Origin: Anticarsia gemmatalis
Taxonomy: Eukaryota > Arthropoda > Insecta > Lepidoptera > Erebidae
Assembly (NCBI RefSeq): GCF_050436995.1
Contig: NC_134757.1
Coordinates: forward strand, 8,072,501 to 8,136,500
Reading direction: 5' to 3'
Length of the DNA stretch: 64,000 bases
Below the pieces are notes generated by a model. The model saw only the letters and a list, made by a program, of their open reading frames with translations. It was not told the origin of the DNA and searched no databases. The position numbers were made by a program, and so were the translations under genes. Positions within the stretch are counted from its first letter, which is position 1. Every line of letters begins with the position of its first letter. Below are positions 37,879-52,800 of the stretch, piece after piece.

Positions 37879-40800
37879 ATGGATACTTTAAGGTAAGGAG
37901 ATATATCTTGTAAGAAAGTTATACCTGTATTTACGTGTGTACTGTGTATCCAAGTACTTAGAGTATGTGCGTCAAAAGGAGTCAAGGTTATATTTACACG
38001 ATTGTAATATTCGATATTATTCGTGATACGAAATACCATTAATAAGTTATGGAAATTTTCAGGTTTTATTTCGTCACTTGGAATGTGGCTACCAAGTCTC
38101 CAGGCCAAGATCTGAACTCCTTGCTGGACTTTCCATCACAATTCAACAAAAATAAGCCATTACCAGATTTCTATGTTATTGGGTAAGTGGTACATGAGTT
38201 CATAAAAGTACTTGCATAATGAAAACTATAGTCTACTTTTTTCTGGGTCAATGTGATAATGTTGGCAATACAATTTGTTGACGGCCTGGATTAATATTTA
38301 AATAATTTACCTGTTAAAAACTAAATATTGTTAAAATGATGTTTTTTTTTAATTAAAAGTATATGTTGTACACAATTTTATGATCAGATTAGTAAATCTA
38401 AAAGGATAATGTTATAATGTTGTGTTACTGTTATCATTGCATTTTCCTCATAATTAAATCAATGCTTCATTATATTAGGTAGAACAGAGAATGTAACAAC
38501 ATTCAGTTTATACCTAAAATAATTCAATATTTCATACCCATATGAGGTTGTAGGTACATCCTTTCATAATATTGAAGGTTAAACAAAAACAGGTATAATA
38601 ATAAAATATAATGTAACCTATTAATTATAAAGCATCATTTCTAAGTTACTAACTGGTAAAATAAATATACTACCTAAATGATATGTAGAATTTTATTTTT
38701 GTTGTATATTAAGTATCTATACCTAGGCACTGAGTTTCATGTAATTTTATCTAGTTGATGATTCTTTCTTGACCTATTACTTACATTACTGTTCTGCTTG
38801 CGAGGGTCTCCTGCCGAATGAGGGTTGGGTTAGGTCTTGAATCCACTATGTTAGCCATGTGCAGGTTGAATAATTACAGATTATAAAACATTTCCTGATT
38901 ATTATCTAGTCATGGATGTTAATTTTATGTCACTATTTATAGGCATGCTACTCCTCTAGTAAACAATTCAGATTTAATATTTTTACCTACATAGTTATCT
39001 ATTTATCATTATTGTCAATAAGTTATTTTCCTCCTAACTGTTCATATTCCATCCACAACATCAGTAGTTTGTAAAATAACTTGAATATATTTTTTTTAAA
39101 TGTTATTCCTACCTGTACTTTATAAAGAAAAACAGTGCAATTTTCAATTTTTATGTTCATGTTCAAAGTTTTACGAACATATTTCCACAGAACTCCTATA
39201 ATTTTTTTTCATATCATTTAACAACTCCTTACAGGCTACAAGAAGTAAAGTCCCAACCGCAAAACATGTTGATGGACTCATTGTTCACTGATGCATGGAC
39301 ATCAACATTCAACAAAATCCTTTGCCGACAAGGCTTCATCATTGCCAAGAGCACGAGACTGCAGGGCATTTTGTTACTAGTGTATACTCAAATGAAACAT
39401 GTCACACATCTGAGAGATATTGAGGCACAGTACACCAAGACTGGGCTGGGAGGAATGTGGGTAAGTTCATAATCATTTATTTTAATACTTGCTGACCAGC
39501 ACAACTTTGCTTCACAAACGAGAGAATAGATCATAATTTTCCACATTTTTATATAACAATTTTTTACTGGTACTCTGCTGCTGTTGGTTGTACCGTGATG
39601 TTATATATAGCCTATAGCCTTCCCCAATAAATAGGCTATCCAACAGTAAAATACTTTTTTTATTTGTACCAGTAGTTCCTGTGATTAGCACTTTCAAACA
39701 AACAAACTCTACAGTTTTATAATGTTAGTATACATTTAAACTTAATTTCGTATATTTCAGAGATGTATTTCTCTTTTGCTTATGCCTTTGGGTACATTTG
39801 TGATATTATGTACATATTTATACTTTAGACATATAAAAAGTTTAACGAAACAAAACATATTATATTTGTAGTAATTACAAAGAATGTGCTGATTATGCTC
39901 TTAATGCAAGTGCTGCGCTGATTTAAATTAAATTTGATAATAAAATATCAGTTTCGATATGGCAATGAATATGCTATGTAAAAAAGACTGCTTGGGTGCA
40001 GAAATCCATTAAAAATAAATTGTTAAGGCGTAAATTTTAAATGAAATAACTAATTGATGACAAAAAGTAAGATTATCTTCAATACTTTTTTGACATATTT
40101 ATTTAAGTAGCTTTGTCATGTCAATGAGGATGCTGTCCACTATTTTTAATACTCCACATAGCAAACTTCGTCAAAGATTCTTACGAAACTTATTGTTTGA
40201 ACTTGACATTGACCTCCATTTAATGGCTTAGTATCCTTGAAATATTTATGCTCAAGTCCAAACAAGGAATACTTGACACACTTCACTTTCTATGAAGTCA
40301 TGACTGGAAATTATTACATGAAAAGTCAACTAATCTCCCAGTAATTTTATTGGAACAGAAAACGTCCCTGTCCCATTCGTGACAAATGCAAAGAATTAGT
40401 TCAAAGTTAAATTACTAATAAAAGTGACACAACTTTTTAGTACAGAAAGTAATTAGGTTATCCTTAATTAGTCAGTGGATACAGTTGTCCTATTAAATTC
40501 TACCTTTATTCTCCGGCGTAATATGATATGACAAATACTTTTTTCTTAGAGGTTTGTGATAACGTATAAATTCAATGTTCATTAGCATTGATGCATCTGG
40601 GTTATCTTATGGGTCATAATAATAATGTCCTTAATATGACGCAAGAAATAAAAAAGTAAACAAACCTTGAGAGGTAAATAATAAAACAACTTATGTTGAC
40701 TATTGTTGACACACCTTTTTATTTATTTAAATAATATTTTCCTACCTGTAGTAAACTAAGGTCTTTTAGTGTTTTATACCTATGTTGTTGATAGGTCCAA

Positions 40801-43800
40801 ACTCATCTTTTGTTGTTTAGAAAACTTACATCTAACAATATACGGTACGTGAAAAAATACATATTACTTATTATAAATATGCAAGCCATTTACAAGTTTC
40901 CACTGAGAGAATTCATAAATAAATAAATAAACATAAAGCAGATAAAATATCGTTAAAAAGAACTTTTTACGTACTAATTGGTTAGCGAATAATTGTTTGT
41001 CATAATGAAACGGAACCGCGCATTGTATTTCACAATTTGAAAGTAACAAAGAGCACAACACATTATATAATTTTTAACGTACCATGAACGAACTGCCGCT
41101 TTCAATAACTTTGAATGAGACTCTTTAAATAAACGTTTATGAATAGTATTTAGTAAATAATTTGAATAATGCTAAAACCAGTTTCTGAAGAGTATGCTAG
41201 AGATTTATGATAGTTTTTTATAGTTTTTATTCAACATAGACACGTTCTTTTTTCCACATGTTAGGTACTTACCTACATAAATGTTTTGGTACTCAAAGAA
41301 AACCATGAAATATTTAATGATGTATGTGACAAACATTAGATATATTTAGTCATTTATCGTCTGCTCTAGCGTTTTTATTTCTATTCACGTAACACAGCAT
41401 TATTATCGCGTCGTATGCCGTTTTTATTAAGACTTCGGACTGGTTTATATGTTAATAAGAACAATGCCGTCATAATGTCAGATGAGATATCAACGAAGGA
41501 TAATAAATACATATATTAAACTAGCTGAACCGCGCAACTTCGTTTGCGTCACATAACAGAGAATGGATCATATTTTTCCCCGTTTTTGTAACATTTTTTA
41601 CTGGTGCTCTGCTCCTGTTGGTCGTAGCGTTATGTTATATAGCTTCTAGCCTTCCTCAATAAATACGCCATCCTACAGTACCTAAAATAATTTTTCAATT
41701 CGTACCAGTAGTTTCTGAGATTAGCGCGTTCAAACAAACAAACAAATAAACTCTTCAGCTTTATAATATTAGTATAGATATAGATCATAGATGTATTAAC
41801 TTCACGTGAACTAAGCAGGAAACTATTGTAATACGGTCGACCTGGTTAATGTCACGGCAATAATCTAGCAATTCTACAATAAATTTTCGTATTTTTTCAT
41901 CCGTAAAATATTCACGTTTTGATAACACTTATCGCTCAATACTTTTTCCGTTATTTAGATTTGTATCTGATATTGCAACACACTTACTTCATATTTTAAA
42001 TTTACTTGCAAGAGTAAAGACTATTCTTCAACCGGCTTTAGCTGTTTTACCTTCTTTAATTGTTGTTTAGATGCATCTAGATTATATCTAAGAAATGCAA
42101 AAGGCAATACACGAAATAAAAAAGTAGTTATATCCTTACGTTTTTATTCAACAACACTGCACTAACTTAAGGAACCTTTGCAACGCCTTGTACCTTCTAG
42201 TATGAATGCGTAAAATCTAGGAAACCATCAAACTTTATTTAAAAATCCTATGCAATTAATTAAATTCTCCGTTTTGAAAATTGGACATGCTTTCTTCGTT
42301 TCGAATGCAATTTTTATCAGTGTTCGCGTGCCGTTCTTTAATTATTTTATTTTGCGTGTTGCAAATACATTAGTATTTAAGTAAAACTATTTTCGTGCAT
42401 TTAGTATAGTTTACTCCAAATTTGTTATCACTAAATGGTAGTCATAGCAAGTTATAGGTAATATCTGTATTATCAAACATCGCAAACAATGTAAAGGTAT
42501 CTGATAAAAAACGTGACGTCATTGCATTACCTTACTTTTATAAAAAAAATGCGTTGACATCTTGTAGTACTAACTCTGTGTATTGTGCAGGAATCTACTT
42601 AATTGCGGAAAAGATTGTAAATTTTCCTCTTACTATTGACTACATTGTTGCATTAGTTATATTAATAGTACCTTAGTGTTCGTACTTAATGTCCTGTTTT
42701 GTACAATCTTTGAGCTAGAATTAATGTATGCCATAAGCACGTATTACTCGCATTAAGGTATTAAGCCCAATTCCCCATAATTTACTAGCTTTATTTCAGA
42801 AAAAATATTGCTCAGATAACACATAGACTATCTGTCAAAACAGCCTTTTTTAACTTGTGTGATGTAAACTGGCTGCAGAACAATCGGCCCTTGGTAATTA
42901 TTAAATGATAAAAAAAAAATTTGTTTATTTTCTTTGACTATTCAACTTTTATACCTCAACCACTGTCTGTCAAAATTATTCGTCGAATAGAGTTATTCGA
43001 TTATCGATTGAAAATCGACGCAAAAATGGTTCGTTTGAAATAAACCTTTTGTCGTTCACACTTTTTCTCAAGTAAATAATACCTTCGTAATGTATGTATG
43101 TCTGATTATGTTTACTGATAACGGTGGCGGTCAACCCCGTAGGCGGTTAAACTGATTGCGGTTTCCGTGGCCTTGTAACCATTGTCCTCGCGGTAATACG
43201 TGGGAATATACAGTACATCTGTAGGTATATGTAATACAAGGGAACATGGAACATTTGACACTATTTGCATTTTGTTAATGTTATTTACAAATCGTCGGAG
43301 CGTTATACCGACTTTTTACTTAACAATTCGTTTTTTTTTATTTTGCCTCTTGGTCTCAATTGTTGTAACTTTTGAGATTGGATTCGAAAAGACAATTCCA
43401 TCTCTCGGGTTGTAAACAGATTCTTAAACTTTTACAAACATAGTGGCAACAGAAATGAAATACAAAAAATAGGGACAACTTTTTTTCTAAGACAACTCTC
43501 GCATTTAGAATTGCTCTTGCGTCGCGGGGACTTTTACAAACATACAAAAACGAACACAAAGTACAACCAGACTTGAAACAATTACTTATAAATCGCAATA
43601 ATTATTGTTCCGAGTGGGAATCGAACTCACGACTTCACGACGCAATGGTAGCGGCGTGGAGACCTAAACCACTGCGCCACGGAGGCAGTCAAATTATTTA
43701 TATCGCACAAATAATTCAGGTGTGGTGACTATAATATTGTGCAGCAATCATCAGTAACAAGTTGCCCATAGATGAATGCTCAAATGGTTAACAGGTGATT

Positions 43801-46800
43801 GCAATGCACCTGTTTCGTATAATATAAATCTGTTTGTCGTTACACATTAGATGCATGTGTAGCCAAGGGTAACTGGATGATTAAGTTTCTCGTAGGCAAG
43901 AATCCTTTCACTATGAGCACAAAACTAGGGCACGATTACCGTTTGATTTGAAAATCTTACAGGAAAATATCAGTTTACATTAGACATAGATATTACGCGG
44001 TTCATGTCTGACACAATCAATTCGAAACTTTATTGTATTCCGGTAAATAATCTTAGCAAAAGATATATTTCTGCTAAGTGCAATGTTTACTAGGAGTGAT
44101 ATTCTCAAGCCTAGCCATTGTTGTGGCTGTAATGAAATGCGTGTACGTGCAGAATCTGCAGCGAACTGATTTCATATTGATTGCACTAAAAATGCTTTGC
44201 GATAAAGTGCCTTTTCATAATATTTAACATTAAAAAATTAGCCATAACGAAAAATCTAAATCGCGTCATTTAAATTTTTACGCTTCTTAGTAACGTTAGC
44301 TTGTTCTTTATTCTTTGATAAGGGCTACAGTTATGGTGAAATCCAATATAAACGTTTCGGTAATATTATCAGTAATCCACAGTATTGCTTATGCTAACCG
44401 ATGATATCATGCACTATCTAACTTCTCAGCACGTTGATAACGGGACATTATCCCTAAGATTACGACTACGCACTTACGCAGGCCTATTTCGGTACAATAT
44501 TGCGATTTAACTGATACGGAAAATGTTTGAACTGGCTGTAAACAAATATTTATTCGACTTAAGGCGAGGTCTGTTATAGGAAATTTTTGTACAGGCGAAA
44601 GACTTTACGAGAGTTTCTGATACAAATAGACTGTCCCAGTGTAACAGGATTGCTAACAACCACTTTGTCTTCTGGGTTGTCTAATTTTGACATATTTTTA
44701 CTGGTCATTCGCTAGTATCAACACCAAGTCCTAGTATAAAAAAGTTCAATGTTTTTCGATGTTATTAAGGTAACGAATCTACTTCAAATACCTTTTGATA
44801 TCATCATTAATGTGAGTTATAAATTAGGTTTCAATGTAACCACAACTGCGTTGCGTGCATAATGCATTTCGATTGATTTCCACTAATAATAAACTATTGT
44901 GTAATATTCACATAATTGTTATTGATTTGGTTTCTCTTTGTACTCTTCAATGTAGTTTCAATAAAGACTACGTACTGTGGAGTACCTACTCTTAGGATGC
45001 GTTTTCACTGAAACGATGCTAAGTACAGCGGAGAAGATCTAACCATATATCGATCAATCACACTGTTTCACTATAATGCGAAGTGAAGATTTCAAGCATT
45101 TTGATTAGTCGATTTGAGGTCCGTTTCATTCCACTCTGCAGAGCTTCGCTTCTGTACAAACGTACCCTTAGGTCTATATTTTGGTATATAAAAAGTAACA
45201 AGTTTACCGTTACAAAAATAGAACCTGTCAGTTCTGACCTAAAAAGTTTTTTGTTTGACCCACGGAATGGTATTATGGGTCGGGATAAAATCTATAAAAC
45301 GCGTGAGTCAGGGTAGCCCCCGGTTGTTATATTTACTGTTTCGAACAGAAACATCTTAGAAACACACATGGCTCGATATATGTATGAAACATTAAGAATG
45401 TCCTGTGCGTCATTTGAATTATTCCTAAAATTTTGTCACACTATTCCCGTAGTACAAGAATTGTAATTCGTAATTGAGATCCAGAAATAGCCAGCAAATA
45501 TAATTGTGACTAAACTTACTACGGGTAATATTGTTCCAGGGTAACAAGGGCGCAGTGAGCATACGTTTCAACATCTACGGTTGTTCTGTGTGCCTAGTGA
45601 ACTGTCACTTGACCGCGCACGAACATCTGTTGGCAGACCGCATCAACGACTACAATACCATCATCAAACAGCACCAGTACCATGTCAGCGAGACCACTAA
45701 TATATTGTATCATGAGTAAGTTGTGTCATCCTTTAAAATATACTTAAAAAAAAGAGTTTTAAATCCTCTGGCTTTGCGTCCAATGATTGTGTATCTACGT
45801 GCAAGGTAAGGAAAATAGTGTTAAAAGACTTCAAGCAGCCTAAAGCATTTTAACGACTTTCATTCATCTTAATCGGGAACCGGGACCGATACTTTTTTGA
45901 CTTTTGAAGCACGAAGATGCTTAACTTAAATTCCTAAAAGTTAACTTTAACTCACTGATCTTTTACCGTTTCATATTCCGCGCTTTAATAAGTTATTGTC
46001 CCTATTTCATTATTCAGTCTTGCATAGATCGGTTTGCGAATCATAACATACGATACCTTATCGTTATGCCAAGTCTATATCAGCGTTATTACTCATAATA
46101 TGTTAAACAAAAAACCGGAGGATATCTAAATATGTTTTCTATGAATTGGAGAAAGATTCGATAACGGAGGTAATAGACTAATAGTCTTTCTAAGAAATCG
46201 TTGATCTTTGAAATTAAAGGTGTCTCCAAAAACTTTTTCGAACAGTATTCTTTATCGTCACTGCTTAGTAATAGTTATTCTTTCTCGAAACTTCTTTTTA
46301 GTAACACTATACCGTTTGTGTGTTTATTCGTAGTTCGTACCTAGTTCGTGGAATCGATAATGTGCGCCGTAGAACCTTTACCTTTCTAGATATTGATTTT
46401 GAGACAAAAATACTTTTGTTTAACACGCTTGATTGACCTTGGACTACCACAGCCTTCGCCTTCAATAATAATTTATGGCTTGTAGAAAATATTAACCGCA
46501 ATTTCACCTATTCTAACTGTAATTATTAGGGGCAAGAAATTCTGACAAATAATTTGAGGTATTGTAGCTCAGTTCATAATTACGTACCTTTACTTGAAGA
46601 TCAATTATATTTTTAATTTTATGACGTAGATAGGCTGGTAGAATGTTGTATTTGTATAAATAACTTTTTGTCTCGGGAAGCATGTAAAATATTCAGCTCT
46701 ATTTGGTAGGTGTCTAATTTTAGTAAACCCAAGAATAGACTTTCGTGCGGCTTCAACTTGAAACATGTAAATAAAAAAAGCAAAGAGTAAATATATATGA

Positions 46801-49800
46801 TCTGTGTTTATTAAAGTAAGCATATTTATTATTAATTGGCATAAAGTCTGTTCAGAGTCCGATTACAATTAAAAAACTCTATGTTGGACTTTGCAAGAAA
46901 TCCATAACGTTGGCGATTAAATAATCATTGTAATACGTGCATAACTGACATAAGAGTGTGATTTTATCCAAATCATTCTCTTCGGTCATTTAAAGATAAA
47001 TAAAAACGTGCCAATATAATAAAATGTATTACGAAAATTCATTTACTCGCGTAACAACTAAACTCAATTGGACATTTTTTTAATACTTAGTAACTTTCGG
47101 TACAAAGTTTTTATTATATCGATAGAATTAAAATTCCCATGGGAATCAACGGAATAAAATTAGACCATACATAGACGAAGTCGGAACAGTCCACTAGTAG
47201 CCAATATAGGTTTTCAGATTTATAATACTAGGAAGAAAAGGCTTTCAAATCTATTTAAAATATCGCTAAAACTCAACCAAATACTTATGTTGAGTTTTGA
47301 GTCATTCATATTCAATCTATCGTTTATTTTATCACGTTGACAACGAACCTAATCGTAAACCTATCTATATCTTCTTCAAACAACAAAAGAAACAATCGTA
47401 TTTACACAATATTTATGTCATCCCGTGATTCAGGCTTTTGTTAAAAGCCGAAAAGTTTTATTTACAGCTGCATTGTTTTACTTCACAAATTATATTATTC
47501 TTTATCATTTGGTTTCGTTTCTAAAGTAAATATGACGAATCTTTTCTTGGATATAGATATTGTATACCTTACTCAGATGTACTTAAGATGTACCTATGTT
47601 GCCTCAAAGTCAAATTACTTAGCGGTATTACGATGAAGTATGAATTTTCCCTCGTAATTTATTTTACCGAACTCCATACATTACCATATTAAACTATTAA
47701 TAAGTACTTACTGATATTGAAAGGGCTTCTTTACAAAAAAAAATACTTATCTTCGTCTCTTTCAAATAAAAATTGAATAAAATAATAATAAAACGTTTTT
47801 TTTTCTAGCTACGTTATATGGATCGGCGACCTAAATTTCCGTACGGACCATCCCACCGGCAGCAGTCCGACATCAGAAGAGATAGTTGCGGCTCTACAGA
47901 AGATAGAAAAGGACAAATATACTAACCTACTGAAACACGACCAGCTGATCGCAGTAAGAGAGACTGGGGAGGCATTCTCAGAGTTCACGGAACATGAGAT
48001 TCGGTTCCCGCCTACTTACAAGTTCTCTATCGGCGGTGATGAGTACGATATTAAGTAAGTATTCGTACGTACCCGTATACGTAAGAAACGTACTTACAGT
48101 TTCGGTAGACGTTACTTTGATATACATTAGTGGTAAATTAGTATCTAGTTATCAAAGCACCTGATTCCGCTGAAAAGCTACGCATTGCTCTATCTGACTT
48201 GCTTTACGTCTAGAGTTAAAGTGTCAGCTAGAGAAAGTCGTTTACGAAAATCTTGCACAACTTTTTCTTAAACTGATTCATAGACATCCCGTTCTATGTA
48301 CAGATAGAAACATGTGTTTTATTATTATATATTAGCAACGTAAAATTAATAAAGGATTTGATTGCCTTATCAATGAATTTGGTACACCAGAAAACAGTCA
48401 AATTCAAAGTGATATAACATTGGATTGCATACAAATGCATTTATTAGCCAGGCAGAACATGTGTGATACAAACATAACAATCGTTCAAAACATACTGTAA
48501 TTCAGTGTTTAATTGGTATGTCCAACATTATAATTAGAAATTATTTCATAATACATACAAATTACAATATAATAAGTAATCTCAGATAGCCTTGACTTCT
48601 GCTGTACAAGCAAGAAGATTGATGCGAAACGTTCAGAGAAGTGTAAATTTATAACAAACTTTAATTATAACATTTACATTATTAATTATTTAATTACAGT
48701 TATTCTGACTGCTTCGTTTAATGAGTAATTTATCATTTTATATTTAGTGGACATGAAATTGAACGCTTAATAGCCGTTGTTGTGCAAAAAAGATCTTTGT
48801 AATATTTTAGGTACGAAACACATTTCGATCATATCAATGATGTTATATAGCGTATTTCTCGTAACCGGCGGTCCTGTATTTCAAGGTGTATGGATGAGAA
48901 TGAAGCAATCGAATTTTGTAAGGATCATACCAAGTGGCGTTCTTTAGAAAAATGCGTGATTTCATGCTAATATATATTAAGAAATGTGTGCTGCCAGGTT
49001 GCTAGAATGTTTAAAATTAGATAGCTATAAGTGGTCCATTGTTTTGTGTTTATGTGGAATTAAAAGAGTGGGTTAGAGCGATCAAGATGTTTGGATGAAG
49101 GAAAGTGATTGGAAAATTCAAATTATTGAGAAAAAGAAAGACAATAAAATAAGGCACCTTGAAAAGAACATAGGCGTAAGTGACTTGATGTATGTTAATC
49201 TGAATTTGAAAAAATAATTGAAGCCTGGGTCTTAGTCCATATTATTTACTATTATTTACCTATATACAAAATATCACGTCCGTTCCGAAAGGGGTTGTCA
49301 GAGACCAAAGAATATAATAGTTGATTCACATTTATTTGTGAAATAAAGATTCTGTATCTTTACTACTACGGGTCGTATTATTAGAGCGTGTAGAATGAAT
49401 CTTGACTGCACAGCAATCAGAGTAATTGCATAAACGATTACTTAATGCAACTGTTTACGTCATCATCATTAGATACACAGTAGATAAAACTAGTAAATTC
49501 TGGTTCATAGTAGCTACGGCTTTGCTTGGAATTGATTAAAAAGTATTTAAATTTTTAATCAATAATGTGACCCGGGCAGTGGTTTATTTCACCTCTGCCA
49601 ACACCTTAGTGTATAACAGACGTGATATTATGTACGTTTCTTATGTAAAATAAAATTACATTTAAAACATGTCAAGTATATTTGTAGTTCTTTTGGTCCA
49701 AGATATACCTATATCACAATGTAAGTGTCGACGTAATGCAGTTATTTTTTAAATTAAACGCTAATGTTATTGTAGTGTTGTTCCGAAATACGTCATCTCG

Positions 49801-52800
49801 TTGTCCTTCAAAAGGCCGAGTGTATTGTACTTATTTACTATTTGCTGAAAGTATGAATGTTGAGTTGTATGAACGATAAAAGATTTGAACAATGAATTAA
49901 TATATTATGGAATGAATCTGTGAGGATACCAGCGGTCGAAAAAGATAGCTTAATATCTAAAGAAATCACGACGTCAATTTTGTCCCGAAATATTTTACCA
50001 TGAAATAACAGTCTAATGACTACTCAATCTGATCGTTACTCGTCTAAACAAACATTACTAGGTACTGCTATTACAGTAGTGACAATTTATAATAGTTACT
50101 AAGTACTCAACAACATTTATTTTAAAAAGAATAACAAGAATTATCAACTCAACTATAGTACTTATGTATCCTATCCTTGACTTCAGGTCATTGAGTATGA
50201 ACATTATTGACGTAACATTAATTCATACCCACGTTTTGTTTGCCAGGAGAAAACCATCATGGACGGACAGAATTCTATACAAAGTGAGCGCAAATAACTA
50301 CGAGAACGTCACTCTAAGGGCCGAGGTGGTGTCGTATAACCACATACCGCATTACACCGTGAGCGACCACAAGCCTGTTGTCGCACAACTTAATATAAAG
50401 GTACCAGTACGTGTATATTTGCATTATTATTATATAGGTACTAGATTGGATGGAACATTTTTGGTCATAATAATAATTTTGTATTAGTAATGTCATATCG
50501 ACGATGAAGAGTCAATATAAGGTTTATTTTCTATGAGCTTACAAGATAAACAGATTTTGCAATATTATACTTATTGTTGTCACGACATTATTACTGATGG
50601 CGATAGATAATCTTAATTGAATATTTCAGAAATTCATGTTTGTATATTATTATTTATTGACTCTTCGTAAGCGATATGTATGCAGATCCGCTAAACTAAA
50701 CGAAAAATCTATTGTGGCCAATTATACTCTCCTGCTTTTATATAAAGGTATACGCTATATTAAGTAGTTATATATAGATAAAAGTAGCTTGTATTTGCGA
50801 TAGCAAAAAATCTAACAATAACCGCAGTAGAAACTAACATTAATTCTAGGTTTGTATGTCACTTCACTACGTAGTATCAAATTACGCGGTAATAGCGAGT
50901 TAGTTTGCTCATTAGTAACTACTGAACTGTTTTCGACCTGTCCTTATAATTCTTATAATCACTCGACTAATGGACGTCACTATTGGCTGTATGAATTTAC
51001 GCCTTTGCGTATGACGTTTTATAACTGGCTGCGCTACGCAAACGAGGGTAATCAAAATACAGTTGCCGCCAAATAACTTGAACAATTTCGCTATATCATA
51101 AGGAACAATTTCTAGGTCCGCTTTGAAAGAATAACAGAGCGCGACGGCTAGGGCTATAGCGCTTCAATCGCTTGTTTGGTAGAACAGTCAACCGAGAGTC
51201 CTCTGCACTGGGTCTTCGTTTAGTTTGCTTTCTAAAATAACTTCTTGTGTTCAAGTTGTTTGGCGTCACCTATACTTGATTGTATGCTTATGAATGAAAT
51301 GAAAGATTGAAATAGAAATAGAATTATGTATTGAATGTAACAGTGCATATTTTTTTAACGCCGGTCGTACTTAATTGCCTTTGTTTAAAACTCAACGTTT
51401 GAATGGTATAAACGTATTTGTAAACATAAACAAAGGCTAATATATATTATGTTTTGTTAACAACATATTAATATAGCATGAGCGACCGAACATTACTCAT
51501 TTTTTATTCAGTTTATATGCAGTTGTAAAAGCCATCCCATATTTCAATAGCCCAGAACAAATATTTATTTATTAAAGTTACGTGGGTAGGGCAGGTCGGA
51601 AAGTATTCACAATTAATTATCACTCCATAGAAGCATGTTATATTATAATAGATCGTAGTTTGTTATTCGGACTTGTAATAATAAATGAATGTAGTAGCCA
51701 TTTAACGGTTTAGTGTTAATTATATTGTGTTCTGGTGAACTAAAACAGGTGCAATACACAGGTTCATTCAACAGATCCTACTTTCGTAGAAGAAAGGCGT
51801 AAGTGCCCGTGCGTGGGTTACACGTTACGCTTTTCTTCTACTGGAGGTTTGGTGTGTACTAAAAGACGCATCTATGAAGATTCGGAGAAATATACAGTTA
51901 GAACTACTATACGAGAATTGCTTATTAAAAAATTTACTCAGTAAATTTGGAAAACATGATCGTTATAAATCTGCATCTTCATAATTGCGTTTTTGCTTCA
52001 TAATAATTTTGAGTAATATAATTTGCTAGAAAAATAATCCTTTAAATTATTTAGGTAGCTAATGCCAATGAAAATAGTCGTAACTTCACTAATCATATGT
52101 TTACGCTACACAATTTTGACTTATAATTATTACAAACACAGAAAACCTAATTTAATAGATCCGACTTTTTCCATTGGGACCAAAGTGTACTTACATAGAT
52201 ATAAGCTATAGCTAGAACTAACATCATAATTGCACGCTTGCATGCTAGATACGCAACGGCTTCACTCGCTCCGTAGTCGCTGACGCTCCAATTGACGTGC
52301 GCTCTTCAATAAGAATGCGCTCAGCTCTTATACGTCCCGAGCCCGAAGGTGCGGCCATGATGAGCGCACAAATGTCAACTGTAAATAGCCTTCAATCAAT
52401 TGCTCCCGAGATTGTTACTTGCGACCTTCAGAAAGAACCATCTGTCGTAAGTATTGTGTGTTTGCTTTGCGTATACGTCCTTGTGGTTCTAGGTGAGGCG
52501 ATAGGTTGTTGTTTTGTGTTGTATGAAATCGTATGTATAATGTGCTAGTAGATACTTGCATGTCTTCTGGTTTTTTATGTTACGACGTGAGATAGATGTA
52601 TAAGAGCATTTTTCGATATTGTATGACACCATAAGCTTGTGTTTAATGAAATGGTATGAATATTTAATTAAGCGCATCTGTAAAGCCCCCATTTATATAA
52701 CGGTAAGGGCTCCATGCACATATCATTGCTAGCAAATAATTTCCTTTGAATGGCCTATTTGAGAAATACTAACAAAACAAACTAACCGCCTTAAAAACAA

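Larger units (their letters stand above)
39461..45539 (+). other. Large intron 3 of the 5-phosphatase gene
   Basis: 6.1-kb AT-rich intron with two Lep1 Helitrons (39490, 41521) and one SINE (43433). No additional exon is supported. Confidence 0.7.

Noticed and set aside
43600..43690. A tRNA gene on the minus strand
   Set aside because: A- and B-box-like sequences are present, but the same head and tail recur at 35657, so it is a SINE.
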